Shown piece by piece: positions 22,585-32,790 of a stretch of 40,588 bases of DNA. The stretch covers positions 1 to 40,588 of the forward strand of contig CALVAX010000015.1 in assembly GCA_944325605.1 (NCBI GenBank), in the 5' to 3' direction. Numbering within the stretch: the first letter of the stretch is position 1; every line of letters begins with the position of its first letter. The notes under the pieces were generated by a model. It saw only the letters and a program-made list of their open reading frames with translations, had not been told where the DNA came from and searched no databases. Source of the DNA: Candidatus Gastranaerophilales bacterium. GTDB taxonomy: Bacteria > Cyanobacteriota > Vampirovibrionia > Gastranaerophilales > Gastranaerophilaceae. Position numbers and translations under genes: made by a program.

Positions 22585-25416
22585 ATGATAAAAATTACCC
22601 CGAATTTTACGGCAGGCAGCGTTCAGGCTGTTAATAACGATATCAGGAAAGACAACCAAAATAACCAAAATATCCCGGCTCCGTCTATTGAACAGAATGC
22701 ACTGCCAAATATTCAACCGGATTTTGCAGTAAAAACACCGATGGTATACTCTAAACTCGGAGATTTTAACATTCCATGCGGGTTAAAAGGCAGCCTGTAT
22801 AAACTTGCAAACGGACAAAGAGTTATACTTATCCCAAAAGACGGCCCGACCGTTGTTAAAACTTATGTCAACACAGGTTCTATGAATGAACCGGACGACT
22901 TGCGCGGAATCAGCCACTACATTGAACACAACCTTTTTAACGGTTCCAACGGGCTTGAATCCGGAGAATTTTTCCAAAAAGTCGACCAAATGGGCGCCTC
23001 GACAAATGCCAGCACCGGTTTTTCCGAAACTAACTATTTTATAAGATCGAATCTTCTCGGCAAAAACGATCTTGAAAATAAAATTAAAATTCATGCTTCC
23101 ATGCTTGAAACACCTAAATTTGCTCAATCCATGCTTGACAAAGAAAAGGGTATTGTTAATTCTGAAATTAATATGATTACAGGCGATCCTGTCAACATCG
23201 GACTTAATAAGGCTCTCAAAAATCTCTACCAGATTAATACAAAATCCGTTGATATGATAGGCGGAACAACTTCTAATATTAACAGCCTTACACGTGATAA
23301 TATTGTGAATTATTTCAACACAAACTACTATCCGGCAAACATGACAACGGTTATTACAGGCGAAATCGAGCCGGAAAAAACAATACAGCTTGTTGCGAAA
23401 TATTTTAATTCAACAAAACGTCCTCCGGCATCCAGACATTTTGAAAATCTCAACCCGATTAATAAGCCGGTTCGTGAAGATATTATCTCTGATAAAGCTA
23501 CAGCAACTTCTGTAATTCTGACTTTTGACGGGCCGAAAAACAACGATACAAAAGCTAAAATTTTAACTCAGGCTCTGGCTCAAATCCTTACAATGTCAAA
23601 AACTTCCAGAATTGACAAAAAACTGCTGGATTACAACAGCAGCGCCATCACAGAAATTGAACGCATAAGTACAAAACCTGATGACGGACGGGCAATTATG
23701 ATTATGGCTGACGGAACAGAAGAAAATTCTGAAAAAATAATAAAAACAATTTATACAGAAATTGCCAAAATAGCTTCTAATCCGCCGGAAGATGATGAAC
23801 TTAACGTTGTAAAAAAACGAATGCTTAAAGATTTTTCAAATCTTCTTGAACAGTCTGCTTACACAAATGCGCTTATCGGCGGAGCTTTTTTGGATAATGA
23901 TTTGAATATTGTGACAGATTTTGAAAAAATAGTTAATTCTATCACTCCGGAAGATATCACTCAAACAGCAAAAAAATATCTTGATCTAAACAAGTGTTCT
24001 ATGGTTGTTGTGCACCCCGCTGCGGCAAGTGAAGAAAGCATTAACAGAAATTATACGGAAACAAAGAAAATACCCTTCACAGGCTCTACAGCACCCAAAC
24101 ACGCAATCGACATGCAGGGTGTAAAAGAATATCGTCTGGACAACAATTTTGCGGTAGTCCTTCATGATACTCAAAACAAAAATGCCTGCTTTGATATTCT
24201 GTATTCAAGCAGCAAATATCCGCAAAACACGAAACCCGCCGCAGATGCGCTTCTGTTTAAAATTCTGAATGCAGGAACAATGGATAAAAATGAGATTGAA
24301 TACCAGCAGGATCTTGATAAAAATTCAATAGATACAGTTTTTGCCTCAGGTCAGACAGATTTGAAAATCAAATCAGACTTTTATGCCGACGATATGGAGC
24401 ATGCCCTTAAATCAGCAAAAGAAGTTCTTACCAATCCAAGGTTCAAAGAAGAAACTCTGAACAGGATGAAACGTGAGCTTACGGATGACATAAAAACCAT
24501 GGATAAAGATGCCTCTGATAAACTTCTCCCGGAATTGTACAAAGGTCTTCCGCAAGGCTATTCCAAAGAGGAAATTCTCAACTCCATTGATTCGGTAACA
24601 CTTGACGATATCAAATCTTTATATAATTACATTCTCAAAAACGGACAGGCAAACATAGTTGTATCTGCACCATTTTCAACAAAACCAGAACTTAAACAGC
24701 TTGTCTTTAACGAAATAGCTGAATTACCGCAGGTTGCGCCAAAAAATTCTAATATAAAAGATATTTTTGAGGAAATTCCCCAAACAAAGGTGCTGACAGA
24801 TGTACATTCAAAATCGCAGGCTCAAATAATTGAAGCTTACAAATTCCCGATGAGCCAGAATATGAAAGACGAAATTACACTTAATCTTTTGAACACAATT
24901 CTCGGCGGAACCCCTTCATCACGACTATTTCAAGATCTGAGGGAAAATCAAAAACTTGCATACTCGGTGCATTCAAATGTGAATTTCATGGATAATATAG
25001 GCACTCTTACTCTGGAAATCGGCACAACAACCGAAAATAAAGAAACCGGAGAAGTAAGTTACAACAACCTCCAAAAGGCAATTGAAGGATTTAACAAACA
25101 TATTCAAAAACTTAAAACAGAAAAAGTTACCGACACTGAATTAAAAAATGCCAAACTTAAACTAAAAGATTCAATTCTTAACGCAAATGAAACCAACAAG
25201 GGTAAAAACGGTTCACTTGAATACGGGTTAATTTCACCTTACGGCATATATCAGGAAAACAAAATTCTTGAAACCATTGATGAAATAACACCTGATGATA
25301 TTTATAATGCAGCAAATTACATATTCAAAGGCAAACCGCTCTATTCAATTCTTGCAACAGAAAATACGCTAAAAGAAAACAAAACCTATCTGGATTCACT
25401 TGCCCAAACGGTTTAA
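22585..25416 (+). CDS. M16-family (pitrilysin/insulysin-type) zinc peptidase
   Basis: The protein has 943 residues in four M16 domains. The inverted zinc motif HYIEH (111-115) and the later EKGIVNSEIN (Glu194 as third ligand) make the N-terminal half catalytic. The second half (from about 505) lacks the motif and keeps the substrate-binding GG.PSSRLFQDLRENQKLAYSV. There is no Sec signal; instead a ~50-residue Asn/Gln/Pro-rich N-terminus begins MIKITPNFTAGS, sharing the F-T-[GA] element of other proteins here. It degrades or trims peptides; the cellular location is unclear. Its stop overlaps the convergent DUF378 gene by four bases. Confidence 0.93.
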   Translation: MIKITPNFTAGSVQAVNNDIRKDNQNNQNIPAPSIEQNALPNIQPDFAVKTPMVYSKLGDFNIPCGLKGSLYKLANGQRVILIPKDGPTVVKTYVNTGSMNEPDDLRGISHYIEHNLFNGSNGLESGEFFQKVDQMGASTNASTGFSETNYFIRSNLLGKNDLENKIKIHASMLETPKFAQSMLDKEKGIVNSEINMITGDPVNIGLNKALKNLYQINTKSVDMIGGTTSNINSLTRDNIVNYFNTNYYPANMTTVITGEIEPEKTIQLVAKYFNSTKRPPASRHFENLNPINKPVREDIISDKATATSVILTFDGPKNNDTKAKILTQALAQILTMSKTSRIDKKLLDYNSSAITEIERISTKPDDGRAIMIMADGTEENSEKIIKTIYTEIAKIASNPPEDDELNVVKKRMLKDFSNLLEQSAYTNALIGGAFLDNDLNIVTDFEKIVNSITPEDITQTAKKYLDLNKCSMVVVHPAAASEESINRNYTETKKIPFTGSTAPKHAIDMQGVKEYRLDNNFAVVLHDTQNKNACFDILYSSSKYPQNTKPAADALLFKILNAGTMDKNEIEYQQDLDKNSIDTVFASGQTDLKIKSDFYADDMEHALKSAKEVLTNPRFKEETLNRMKRELTDDIKTMDKDASDKLLPELYKGLPQGYSKEEILNSIDSVTLDDIKSLYNYILKNGQANIVVSAPFSTKPELKQLVFNEIAELPQVAPKNSNIKDIFEEIPQTKVLTDVHSKSQAQIIEAYKFPMSQNMKDEITLNLLNTILGGTPSSRLFQDLRENQKLAYSVHSNVNFMDNIGTLTLEIGTTTENKETGEVSYNNLQKAIEGFNKHIQKLKTEKVTDTELKNAKLKLKDSILNANETNKGKNGSLEYGLISPYGIYQENKILETIDEITPDDIYNAANYIFKGKPLYSILATENTLKENKTYLDSLAQTV

Positions 25417-25616
25417 TCAAATTTTGACAAATCTCTGTATGCAGTAATAGCATAAATAATTGCAGATATGCCGACAAGAATATAAATAATTCTTGCAAAA
25501 AGTGTCATATCTCCAAAAATCAACGCCACAAGATCAATTCCGAAAGCACCGACAAGCCCCCAGTTAAGCGCACCGATAAGAACCAGAACAAATGTAATAA
25601 TTTTCACAATATGCAT
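25413..25616 (-). CDS. DUF378-family small membrane protein
   Basis: The protein has 67 residues with two membrane segments: VKIITFVLVLIGALNWGLVG and IIYILVGISAIIYAITAY. The ALNWGLVG motif followed by D and a final YILVGISAIY segment is diagnostic for DUF378, whose function is unknown. AGGAGA precedes the ATG. It is convergent with the M16 gene (four-base overlap). Confidence 0.9.
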   Translation of the reverse strand: MHIVKIITFVLVLIGALNWGLVGAFGIDLVALIFGDMTLFARIIYILVGISAIIYAITAYRDLSKFD

Positions 25617-25695
25617 AAAATTTATCTCCTTTTATGATTATTGTGATACGCATTTAGCATAAAAACATCCGACTAATTGTTTACCCGATTAGGCA

Positions 25696-26088
25696 TTATT
25701 TATCCGATATTTTGACATTTTTTTCGCTGATTGCCCAGGTTGCACCTGTTCTGTCAAGTACAAATCTTATCGGTACATAAACCTTTTTCCCGCAGGCGCT
25801 GACAGTCCATAATTCTTCCCATTTTCCGTCAACATAAGCGCCGTTTTCGGTTTTAAGATCGTAAGGCTGCTTTGTAACCTTTGTATCAGTCACCGAGTAT
25901 TTTTGGCAATCCTGAACTTTTATTTGTGCCATTGTATAAACAGGCATCAAAGTGTCGTATTGAAGTTTTTCATTTCCGAGTGTGCCGCCCGGCAGCGGCA
26001 GATTATAAGAAAGTTCCGGTTTCGCAAATGCAGCAGCACTGCAGAATAACAAAACTCCGACCATTATATTTTTTAAAATTAATTTCAT
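25696..26088 (-). CDS. Secreted small protein of unknown function
   Basis: The protein has 130 residues. A signal peptide (hydrophobic core, cleavage after AAAFA) precedes a ~107-residue beta-rich domain with two mature cysteines (DCQKY and SACGKK) that could pair. The segment GKWEELWTVSACGKKVYVPIRF looks like the core of a compact periplasmic fold, but I do not recognise a family. AGGAG is six bases before the ATG. It lies downstream of gap on the same strand but beyond its terminator. Confidence 0.75.
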   Translation of the reverse strand: MKLILKNIMVGVLLFCSAAAFAKPELSYNLPLPGGTLGNEKLQYDTLMPVYTMAQIKVQDCQKYSVTDTKVTKQPYDLKTENGAYVDGKWEELWTVSACGKKVYVPIRFVLDRTGATWAISEKNVKISDK

Positions 26089-26135
26089 TTTAAACTCCTT
26101 ATTTTTAACTTTAAAATCAATATATCATTTTGCAA

Positions 26136-26173
26136 ATAAAAAAACAAGCCCGAAAGATTCCGGACTTGTTTTC
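26136..26173 (-). terminator. Intrinsic terminator of gap
   Basis: On the minus strand AACAAGTCCG ... CGGGCTTGTT forms a long stem (26172-26159 with 26151-26138, one G-U) followed by a T-run. Confidence 0.85.
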
Positions 26174-26194
26174 AATATTATAATTCCAACAAAA

Positions 26195-27205
<1,011 letters not shown>

Positions 27206-27242
27206 TTACTCCTTCTTATTATGTAAATCTTATAACATGTTT

Positions 27243-27271
27243 TTTATATCACCAACAAAAAAACTAATCAA
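27243..27271 (-). promoter_or_regulatory. Promoter of gap
   Basis: On the minus strand TTGATT (27271-27266), 17 bases, TATAAA (27248-27243). Confidence 0.6.
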
Positions 27272-27326
27272 TAGGTTTAGACCGTGTGAATTATTAAGAA
27301 ATAGTTAATTTTTCAACCCTAATATG

Positions 27327-27355
27327 TTGAACACATACAGTGACTTTGTTATACT
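27327..27355 (+). promoter_or_regulatory. Promoter of the small membrane protein gene
   Basis: TTGAAC (27327-27332), 17 bases, TATACT (27350-27355). Start near 27362 supports translation from 27393, not from an ATG at 27324 that overlaps the promoter. Confidence 0.7.
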
Positions 27356-27392
27356 CATTTTGAGGCTGTATCGCCTGAAGGATTTAGACATA

Positions 27393-27713
27393 ATGAAGAT
27401 TCAAAGTATAAAAAGCTATCAATTTACAGGAACCAACCAAAAAGCAAGCTGGCTTGACAGAATTCACGAAAACACAAAGAATAAAGCTGATATGACGGAT
27501 TCAATTGTTGTACCGAGAACCATTTTTAAAGGATATCTGGGCATTATGACAGGCACAACCCTTGTGACACTCGGCGGGCTTGTGAACAGAGCTAAGCACC
27601 CTAAAATCTTTAAAGGCACAATGGCTGCGGGGCTTTTAACTTCACTCTATGGAACCTGGGCTTTTGTAAGACCGTTTGTTGTGAAAGATACAAAAGGAGT
27701 TCAAAAAGGATGA
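27393..27713 (+). CDS. Small membrane protein with F-T-G N-terminus
   Basis: The protein has 106 residues from the ATG at 27393 (AAGGA ten bases upstream). It begins MKIQSIKSYQFTGTNQKASW, an F-T-G signature seen in other proteins here. Two moderately hydrophobic segments (GYLGIMTGTTLVTLGGLV and GTMAAGLLTSLYGTWAFV) are separated by a basic NRAKHPK loop, so it is likely a two-pass membrane hairpin. The family is not recognised. It lies 55 bases before the GH15-like gene and may be co-transcribed with it. Confidence 0.7.
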   Translation: MKIQSIKSYQFTGTNQKASWLDRIHENTKNKADMTDSIVVPRTIFKGYLGIMTGTTLVTLGGLVNRAKHPKIFKGTMAAGLLTSLYGTWAFVRPFVVKDTKGVQKG

Positions 27714-27768
27714 AAATAAAATAAATCAAAATAACGGGATAGGCAAAATACGAAACAGGAGAATTTAA

Positions 27769-29469
27769 ATGCAAATCAATAAGGTCTCTATACTTAACTT
27801 GACTATATCTAAAACCTACCGGACGCACCAAACCGATAATTACACGAAGAATCAACTACCATCCGGCAAATTTATTCTGCCAAAAGACACTGTATCCTTC
27901 AGCGGGAAATTATCTCCTAAACCTTTGGCCAGATTATTTGATAATTACAGACCGGATAAAATGATTAAAGACGGGGCTCAATTTAATATTCATAATCATC
28001 AGATTTTTGCAAGAATGAAAAATTCATATTCAGCAAAAGAATTTAAAAAACTTTTTGATTACGCAGACCAAAAAGGTGTTTTTTCTCTTAATATAAATAA
28101 AAAAAGCCATTATATTACAACAAGCCTGATTACCCCTAAAGAAAATCCTCTTATGGGAAAACTTGTTTGGGTAACGGACAGCGCACGCTATATGCCTATT
28201 TTAAAGGACAAATACCCTCTTGCTGCAGTTCCTTTAATGGAAAACATGTCTAAATTTTACAAAAAACAAGAAAAAAATTTTAATAAAATAATCAATGACC
28301 CGATTCAATATGAATTTAACCACGACTGGCCTAATACGGCAAAAAACGGCATTGGTCATGTTTTTAATCCTAAAAAAATGGTAACGCACAAATGGTTTGC
28401 ACATACACGTCTTGATTCACCGGGACTTTATCTTCAAACAATGTGCGATTTGATAAAAGACGGTTTTAGCGGCGCAAAATACGGTTATAAAAAAGCGTCG
28501 GATATATCTCAAAACTCAATAGATGCAATTTCAAACACAACAGCATACCTGAAAGCAATTGACTATCCTTACGCAAAAGATACCGGAGCCTGGGAAGAGA
28601 AAACATTTAATATTACTCCGTCAAGCGATGTTGCAATAATTAATGAAGCTTTTAGAAAAATTATCGACTTGATGTATTCTAAAACAAACAATCCGGAAAT
28701 TTTGAAAGTCCGCCGGCGTATTTTAGACACCAAACACGGCAAAGTTTTTGCGGATGAAGCGGGATTAAGAGAAATGCTTAAGATTGGTGAATACAGAATT
28801 AAAACAAACAGTTTTGAAGAAGTTCCGGGGGAAAGAAATTTGGATGGAGCCTTAAGTTTTGTTCCTCATTCTGAAAAATTCAGTGATGATGTAATCGAAG
28901 ATGCTCGTATTATAATCTCAAGAATGCAGGCACTTGAATCCGATTTTGCAAATACCGGACAGTCTTACTATCGTGATTATCCAAAATTGGTTCGCGAAAA
29001 CGGCACACTAAGATACCTTAACGACAGATATTTGAACATGACTTCGGGGCACGAAATTAATCGTTATGTTCTTAATAAAAACACTGAAGCACAATGGTTT
29101 ATGACAAGTGATATTTCAAAAAGCTACGGAATTGCGGCAAAAAGACTTTTAGATAAAATTGAAAAAGACGGTTGTGCCAAACAAGATTCTGAAACGTTAA
29201 AGCTTTTACATACAGCAATTGATAAACAAACAGAATTCATTAACCGCGCATACGGAAGAATTACAGGAGAAAACACATTTAAAGCCAACGGAAAATCATG
29301 TCCGGCATTTCAGGTGCCGGAAGCCTATCAGGCTGTAAAAAATTCCGATGGAGAGATAATTTTTGTTCCGGGAACCCATACTCCTCTGGGCTGGGCTCAG
29401 GCTTCTTTATATGACGCTTCAAAGCTTCTGCTGGAAAATCTTACAAGAATTGAAAAATTATCAATTTAA
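27769..29469 (+). CDS. Probable GH15/phosphorylase-kinase-like (alpha/alpha) barrel protein
   Basis: The protein has 566 residues. Features recalling the glucoamylase (GH15) and phosphorylase b kinase alpha-subunit toroid are HKWFAHTRLDSPGLYLQ, then Y-A-K-D-T-GAWEE (candidate catalytic Glu pair) and the C-terminal THTPLGWAQASLYDASKLL. The assignment is tentative because I rely on short motifs. The first ~50 residues are polar and end VSFSGK, again the F-[ST]-G signature; there is no Sec signal. A role in alpha-glucan breakdown or in glycan control is possible. GGAG precedes the ATG. Confidence 0.68.
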   Translation: MQINKVSILNLTISKTYRTHQTDNYTKNQLPSGKFILPKDTVSFSGKLSPKPLARLFDNYRPDKMIKDGAQFNIHNHQIFARMKNSYSAKEFKKLFDYADQKGVFSLNINKKSHYITTSLITPKENPLMGKLVWVTDSARYMPILKDKYPLAAVPLMENMSKFYKKQEKNFNKIINDPIQYEFNHDWPNTAKNGIGHVFNPKKMVTHKWFAHTRLDSPGLYLQTMCDLIKDGFSGAKYGYKKASDISQNSIDAISNTTAYLKAIDYPYAKDTGAWEEKTFNITPSSDVAIINEAFRKIIDLMYSKTNNPEILKVRRRILDTKHGKVFADEAGLREMLKIGEYRIKTNSFEEVPGERNLDGALSFVPHSEKFSDDVIEDARIIISRMQALESDFANTGQSYYRDYPKLVRENGTLRYLNDRYLNMTSGHEINRYVLNKNTEAQWFMTSDISKSYGIAAKRLLDKIEKDGCAKQDSETLKLLHTAIDKQTEFINRAYGRITGENTFKANGKSCPAFQVPEAYQAVKNSDGEIIFVPGTHTPLGWAQASLYDASKLLLENLTRIEKLSI

Positions 29470-29632
29470 ATTTTAAACATCAGGGGCTTTTACAGGATGA
29501 GGCAGCCTTCTACTGGAATTTATTAACTTTTCAGTGCTATCCCCCTCCTCGAAATCAAAGATTTTGGTCCTCACTCCAGGGGAGGACAATAATTTTTTAA
29601 ATACAAACCATTGAAATGCTAACAAATTCCTT

Positions 29633-31006
29633 CTACTGAGGGGAAACGCAGGCGGCAATCGCATCCATAAGACGCTTAACTTTTACAATTTCAATTTTGC
29701 CGATATTTTGCGGAACATCATTTGCATAAGGGATTATTGCTTTTTTGAACCCTGTTGCGATAGCTTCGTTAAGGCGTTTTTCAATGTTGTTTACCGGATG
29801 CACCTCGCCTGACAGCCCGATTTCGCCGATAATCACTGTTTGCGGGTCAACAACAACATCTCTTGCGCAGGTAGCAACTGCAATTGCAATACCCAAATCC
29901 GCGCTGGGCTCGTCAACTTCAATCCCGCCGGTTACATTCACATAAACATCCTGCTTTGAAAGGTTAAGCCCGACTCTTTTTTCAAGAACAGCAAGAATTT
30001 GATGAAGGCGGCTAAGGTCAACCCCGTTAGTGACGCGTCTCGGCGCAGCATAAGGTGTTGTTCCGACAAGCGCCTGAATTTCCACCAGAAGCGGACGGGT
30101 GCCTTCGTTTGTGACAATAATCGCGCTCCCGGGTGCTGCAACCTGCGAACGCTCGTTCAGAAAAAGTTCATTCGGATTTGTAATACATTTTAGGCCGTTA
30201 GCATTCATCTCAAAAATTCCGACTTCCGACGTATTGCCGAAACGATTTTTCATTGAGCGAAGCATTCTGTAAGACTTGTACTTGTCCCCTTCAAAATAAA
30301 TAACCGTATCAACCATATGCTCTAAAACTTTTGGCCCCGCAATGCTTCCTTCTTTTGTAACATGACCGATTACGACTGTTGTAATGTTTTTACTTTTTGC
30401 AATGTGCATCAAAACGTTGCAGCATTCTCTAATCTGGGAAACGCTTCCTGCGGTGCTTGCAACATTATTTGAATAAATTGCCTGAATACTGTCTATCACA
30501 ACAAAATCAGGCATCAATTCTTCAATCTGGATTTTGATGTTTTCCATATTTGTCTGCGGATATATAAAAAGGCTGTCAGAATTTATTCCGAGCCTGTCTG
30601 CCCGGAGTTTAAGCTGATTTGCACTTTCTTCTGCCGAAACATAGAGAACTTTTTTGCCGTTTTTGCAGATTTCGCCGCAGGTTTGAAGTGTTATTGTAGA
30701 TTTTCCGATTCCGGGGTCGCCTGCAAGAAGCACAAGAGAACCTTCAACAAAACCGCCTCCTAAAATCCTGTCAAATTCAGAAATATTAGTCCGTAATCTG
30801 ACGCTTTCATCAACCTCTATATCTTTTAGAAGCTTTGGTTTTTCGGTATTTATAAATTCATTTGCAGCTGCATTCGGAGTTTTGCCGGTAAACTGAACTT
30901 CTTCGGTCAAAGTTCCCCAGCTTCCGCACTCGGGGCACTTTCCGAGGTATCCGGCAGTTTCATACCCGCATTCCGTACAAATCCATTTTGACTTTAATTT
31001 TGCCAT
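29633..31006 (-). CDS. radA: DNA repair protein RadA (Sms)
   Basis: The protein has 457 residues. In order: a C4 zinc finger (C10, C13, C24, C27), Walker A GDPGIGKST, Walker B FVVIDSIQ, the RadA-specific KNRFG motif, and a C-terminal Lon-protease-like domain (TGGIEVDEPSADLGIA) without the Lon catalytic Ser. RadA is a RecA-like helicase that processes recombination intermediates. No ribosome-binding site precedes the ATG; an excellent promoter places the transcript start on the A of the ATG, suggesting a leaderless mRNA. Confidence 0.96.
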   Translation of the reverse strand: MAKLKSKWICTECGYETAGYLGKCPECGSWGTLTEEVQFTGKTPNAAANEFINTEKPKLLKDIEVDESVRLRTNISEFDRILGGGFVEGSLVLLAGDPGIGKSTITLQTCGEICKNGKKVLYVSAEESANQLKLRADRLGINSDSLFIYPQTNMENIKIQIEELMPDFVVIDSIQAIYSNNVASTAGSVSQIRECCNVLMHIAKSKNITTVVIGHVTKEGSIAGPKVLEHMVDTVIYFEGDKYKSYRMLRSMKNRFGNTSEVGIFEMNANGLKCITNPNELFLNERSQVAAPGSAIIVTNEGTRPLLVEIQALVGTTPYAAPRRVTNGVDLSRLHQILAVLEKRVGLNLSKQDVYVNVTGGIEVDEPSADLGIAIAVATCARDVVVDPQTVIIGEIGLSGEVHPVNNIEKRLNEAIATGFKKAIIPYANDVPQNIGKIEIVKVKRLMDAIAACVSPQ

Positions 31007-31012
31007 ATGATG

Positions 31013-31041
31013 ATTATATTATTCTTGTTATTGTTAGTCAA
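31013..31041 (-). promoter_or_regulatory. radA promoter, apparently leaderless
   Basis: On the minus strand TTGACT (31041-31036), 17 bases, TATAAT (31018-31013); the ATG is at 31006, seven bases past the -10. Confidence 0.75.
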
Positions 31042-31074
31042 TCAGTGAAGATTTTAATTATACGTAATTATAAT

Positions 31075-31169
31075 AACTAAGCCATTTTGTCATGCTGAGT
31101 TTATCTCAGTATTTCTGCTTAATTCTGAAACAAGTCAAAACAACAGAAAAAAGACAAAATGGCTTAGTT
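31075..31169. repeat. Inverted-repeat element A, copy 2
   Basis: Perfect 17-bp terminal inverted repeats AACTAAGCCATTTTGTC (31075-31091) and its complement (31153-31169). The inner CATTTTGTC and AATTCTGAAACAAGT are shared with copies 1 and 3, while the outer bases differ in both arms together. Confidence 0.85.
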
Positions 31170-31186
31170 TAGAGATTTAATCCGGT

Positions 31187-32365
31187 TTATTCACCGGCAG
31201 GAACAGCTGCTGAATCTCCTTCTGCGGGCGTTTTCTGCACGGGTTGAGAATTGTCAGCCTGTGAGCCGGAATCAGTTGACTCAGCATCCTCTGTTTCTTC
31301 CACTGTCGGTTTGCCTGTTGAGTTAATTAAATTTAAATCATAAACTCTGAGCGCAAAATACGGAGCTTTTCTATCGTATTCCTGCAAAAATACAACAAAA
31401 GTATCATCAAAATAACATTTTCTCGGAGCCTGTTTTTTATCATCAGGAACCAATGCACAATTTTTTGCAATCATTGCTGCTTCACTTTTTAATTTGACAC
31501 CTTCGTTATTCATTGTAAATTGTAAGGTTTGAATAGCCTCATCAATCATCATATCTGTGCCTTTTATCTGCTTCTTTGTCAATTCCGGATACTTCTGCAT
31601 TTTATATAAATTCAAATTCGGTACCCTTAATTCGTCTTTCGGCAAAAAGTCATGCCAGCCCATGTATCCGCGTTCTTTGTAAATCATATCTTTGTATAAT
31701 TTGTCGAAAGTTTTGTTATCGTCTGTTCTGTAAAGGTAAACAACATCCTTGCCTTCTGTTTTGATAGAAACGGCAAAATCATCTCTGGAATTGTAAAATA
31801 GAATTCTTACCATATCATCAAGCTTTGAATCGGATTTCGGGCTTATTCCAAAATAGTCAACTTTGCCGCTGAATTTTGAAAATCTTGCGGGTTCAAGTTT
31901 GTCAAATGCAGTCATAAATTTGAAGTTTTTCTTCAACATTGCATAAAACAAATACTTGTTCGGAGCGGGTGCCCAGTCTAAAGAATCTAAAATATCGCTT
32001 TTTTCGTTAAATTTCTGCATTAAAGCTGTTTCAATTTGAGTTTTCAAATCCGGAGAAACAAGACCAAAAGTCTTATAATAAGAGTTTGCGCTGATCATAT
32101 CCGATTTGAATTTTTGTTTGTTTAACTGTTTTACACATTCATTTTTTTCATCATCAACAAATTTTACCGGCCCTTTGACAATGTTGTCCTGAAAATCATT
32201 CCATACAAGCTGGAAAGTTCCAACCCATGCTCTGTTTTGCTGTTTTGTTTTTGACTGCATAGTCGGAACAAGAACAAAATCAGTATTTGTTTCGTCCTTT
32301 CCGAAAGCCAGAACCGTTCCGGCGCATAAAGCTAAAATTGCAATTAGTGCAAATAGTTTTTTCAT
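31187..32365 (-). CDS. Secreted protein of unknown function (392 residues)
   Basis: A typical signal peptide (MKKLFALIAILALCAGTVLA) is followed by a mature domain with an aromatic, conserved-looking stretch (NRAWVGTFQLVWNDFQDNIV) and a region ending CYFDDTFVVFLQEYDRKAPY that reads like a beta-rich core. The last 40 residues are a low-complexity acidic Ser/Thr/Gln/Pro tail. No catalytic motif is obvious and I cannot name the family. AAGGAG lies close before the ATG. Element A copy 2 lies just after the stop and separates it from radA. Confidence 0.8.
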   Translation of the reverse strand: MKKLFALIAILALCAGTVLAFGKDETNTDFVLVPTMQSKTKQQNRAWVGTFQLVWNDFQDNIVKGPVKFVDDEKNECVKQLNKQKFKSDMISANSYYKTFGLVSPDLKTQIETALMQKFNEKSDILDSLDWAPAPNKYLFYAMLKKNFKFMTAFDKLEPARFSKFSGKVDYFGISPKSDSKLDDMVRILFYNSRDDFAVSIKTEGKDVVYLYRTDDNKTFDKLYKDMIYKERGYMGWHDFLPKDELRVPNLNLYKMQKYPELTKKQIKGTDMMIDEAIQTLQFTMNNEGVKLKSEAAMIAKNCALVPDDKKQAPRKCYFDDTFVVFLQEYDRKAPYFALRVYDLNLINSTGKPTVEETEDAESTDSGSQADNSQPVQKTPAEGDSAAVPAGE

Positions 32366-32421
32366 ATTTTCTCCTTACTTAACTGCTACACTATTTTCCG
32401 GTGCAACTCATTTATTGCATT

Positions 32422-32790
32422 TCAATCCAGATTCAAATACCTTAAGAAACTTTTAATATTACCCATAGCATTTTTAGCATGTGGAATATCAGCTTCTTTG
32501 TAGTATTTTTCGTAATTTCTTATTATATTATCCGGCAAATCTTCTCCGCTTGCAAGTATTTGTGAAATAAGTTCAAGATACTCATCCTGCTCTTCCTTGT
32601 AGTCCAAATCTCTTTTTCTCAAATCCTCATCTGCCTCCAGATGAACAAGCGCATGAAATGCCGCCTGAATACTTTTATCTTTTGTATCAGGCGGAAATTT
32701 CAATAAAGCTTCGCGCACCGGAATAAATCCGATTAGTGCTTTCTTTACAAGCTCTGATACAAGAAGTCTTTCCTCAAGATTTTTATCCAT
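32422..32790 (-). CDS. Small helical protein coupled to a BlaI-type regulator
   Basis: The protein has 122 residues from the ATG at 32790, which overlaps the stop of the upstream regulator (TAATG); a longer open frame into that gene is less likely. It is all helical and strongly charged, with an HALVHLEADEDLRKRD segment and a C-terminal NAMGNIKSFLRYLNLD. There is no signal or membrane segment. I do not recognise the family. Translational coupling suggests it works with the BlaI-type protein. Confidence 0.75.
   Translation of the reverse strand: MDKNLEERLLVSELVKKALIGFIPVREALLKFPPDTKDKSIQAAFHALVHLEADEDLRKRDLDYKEEQDEYLELISQILASGEDLPDNIIRNYEKYYKEADIPHAKNAMGNIKSFLRYLNLD

Noticed and set aside
29473-29664. 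63-residue minus-strand frame after the GH15-like gene
   Set aside because: It overlaps the end of radA in another frame and has no ribosome-binding site; the ~160-base gap holds only a repeated CAGTAGAAGG word and no supportable gene.
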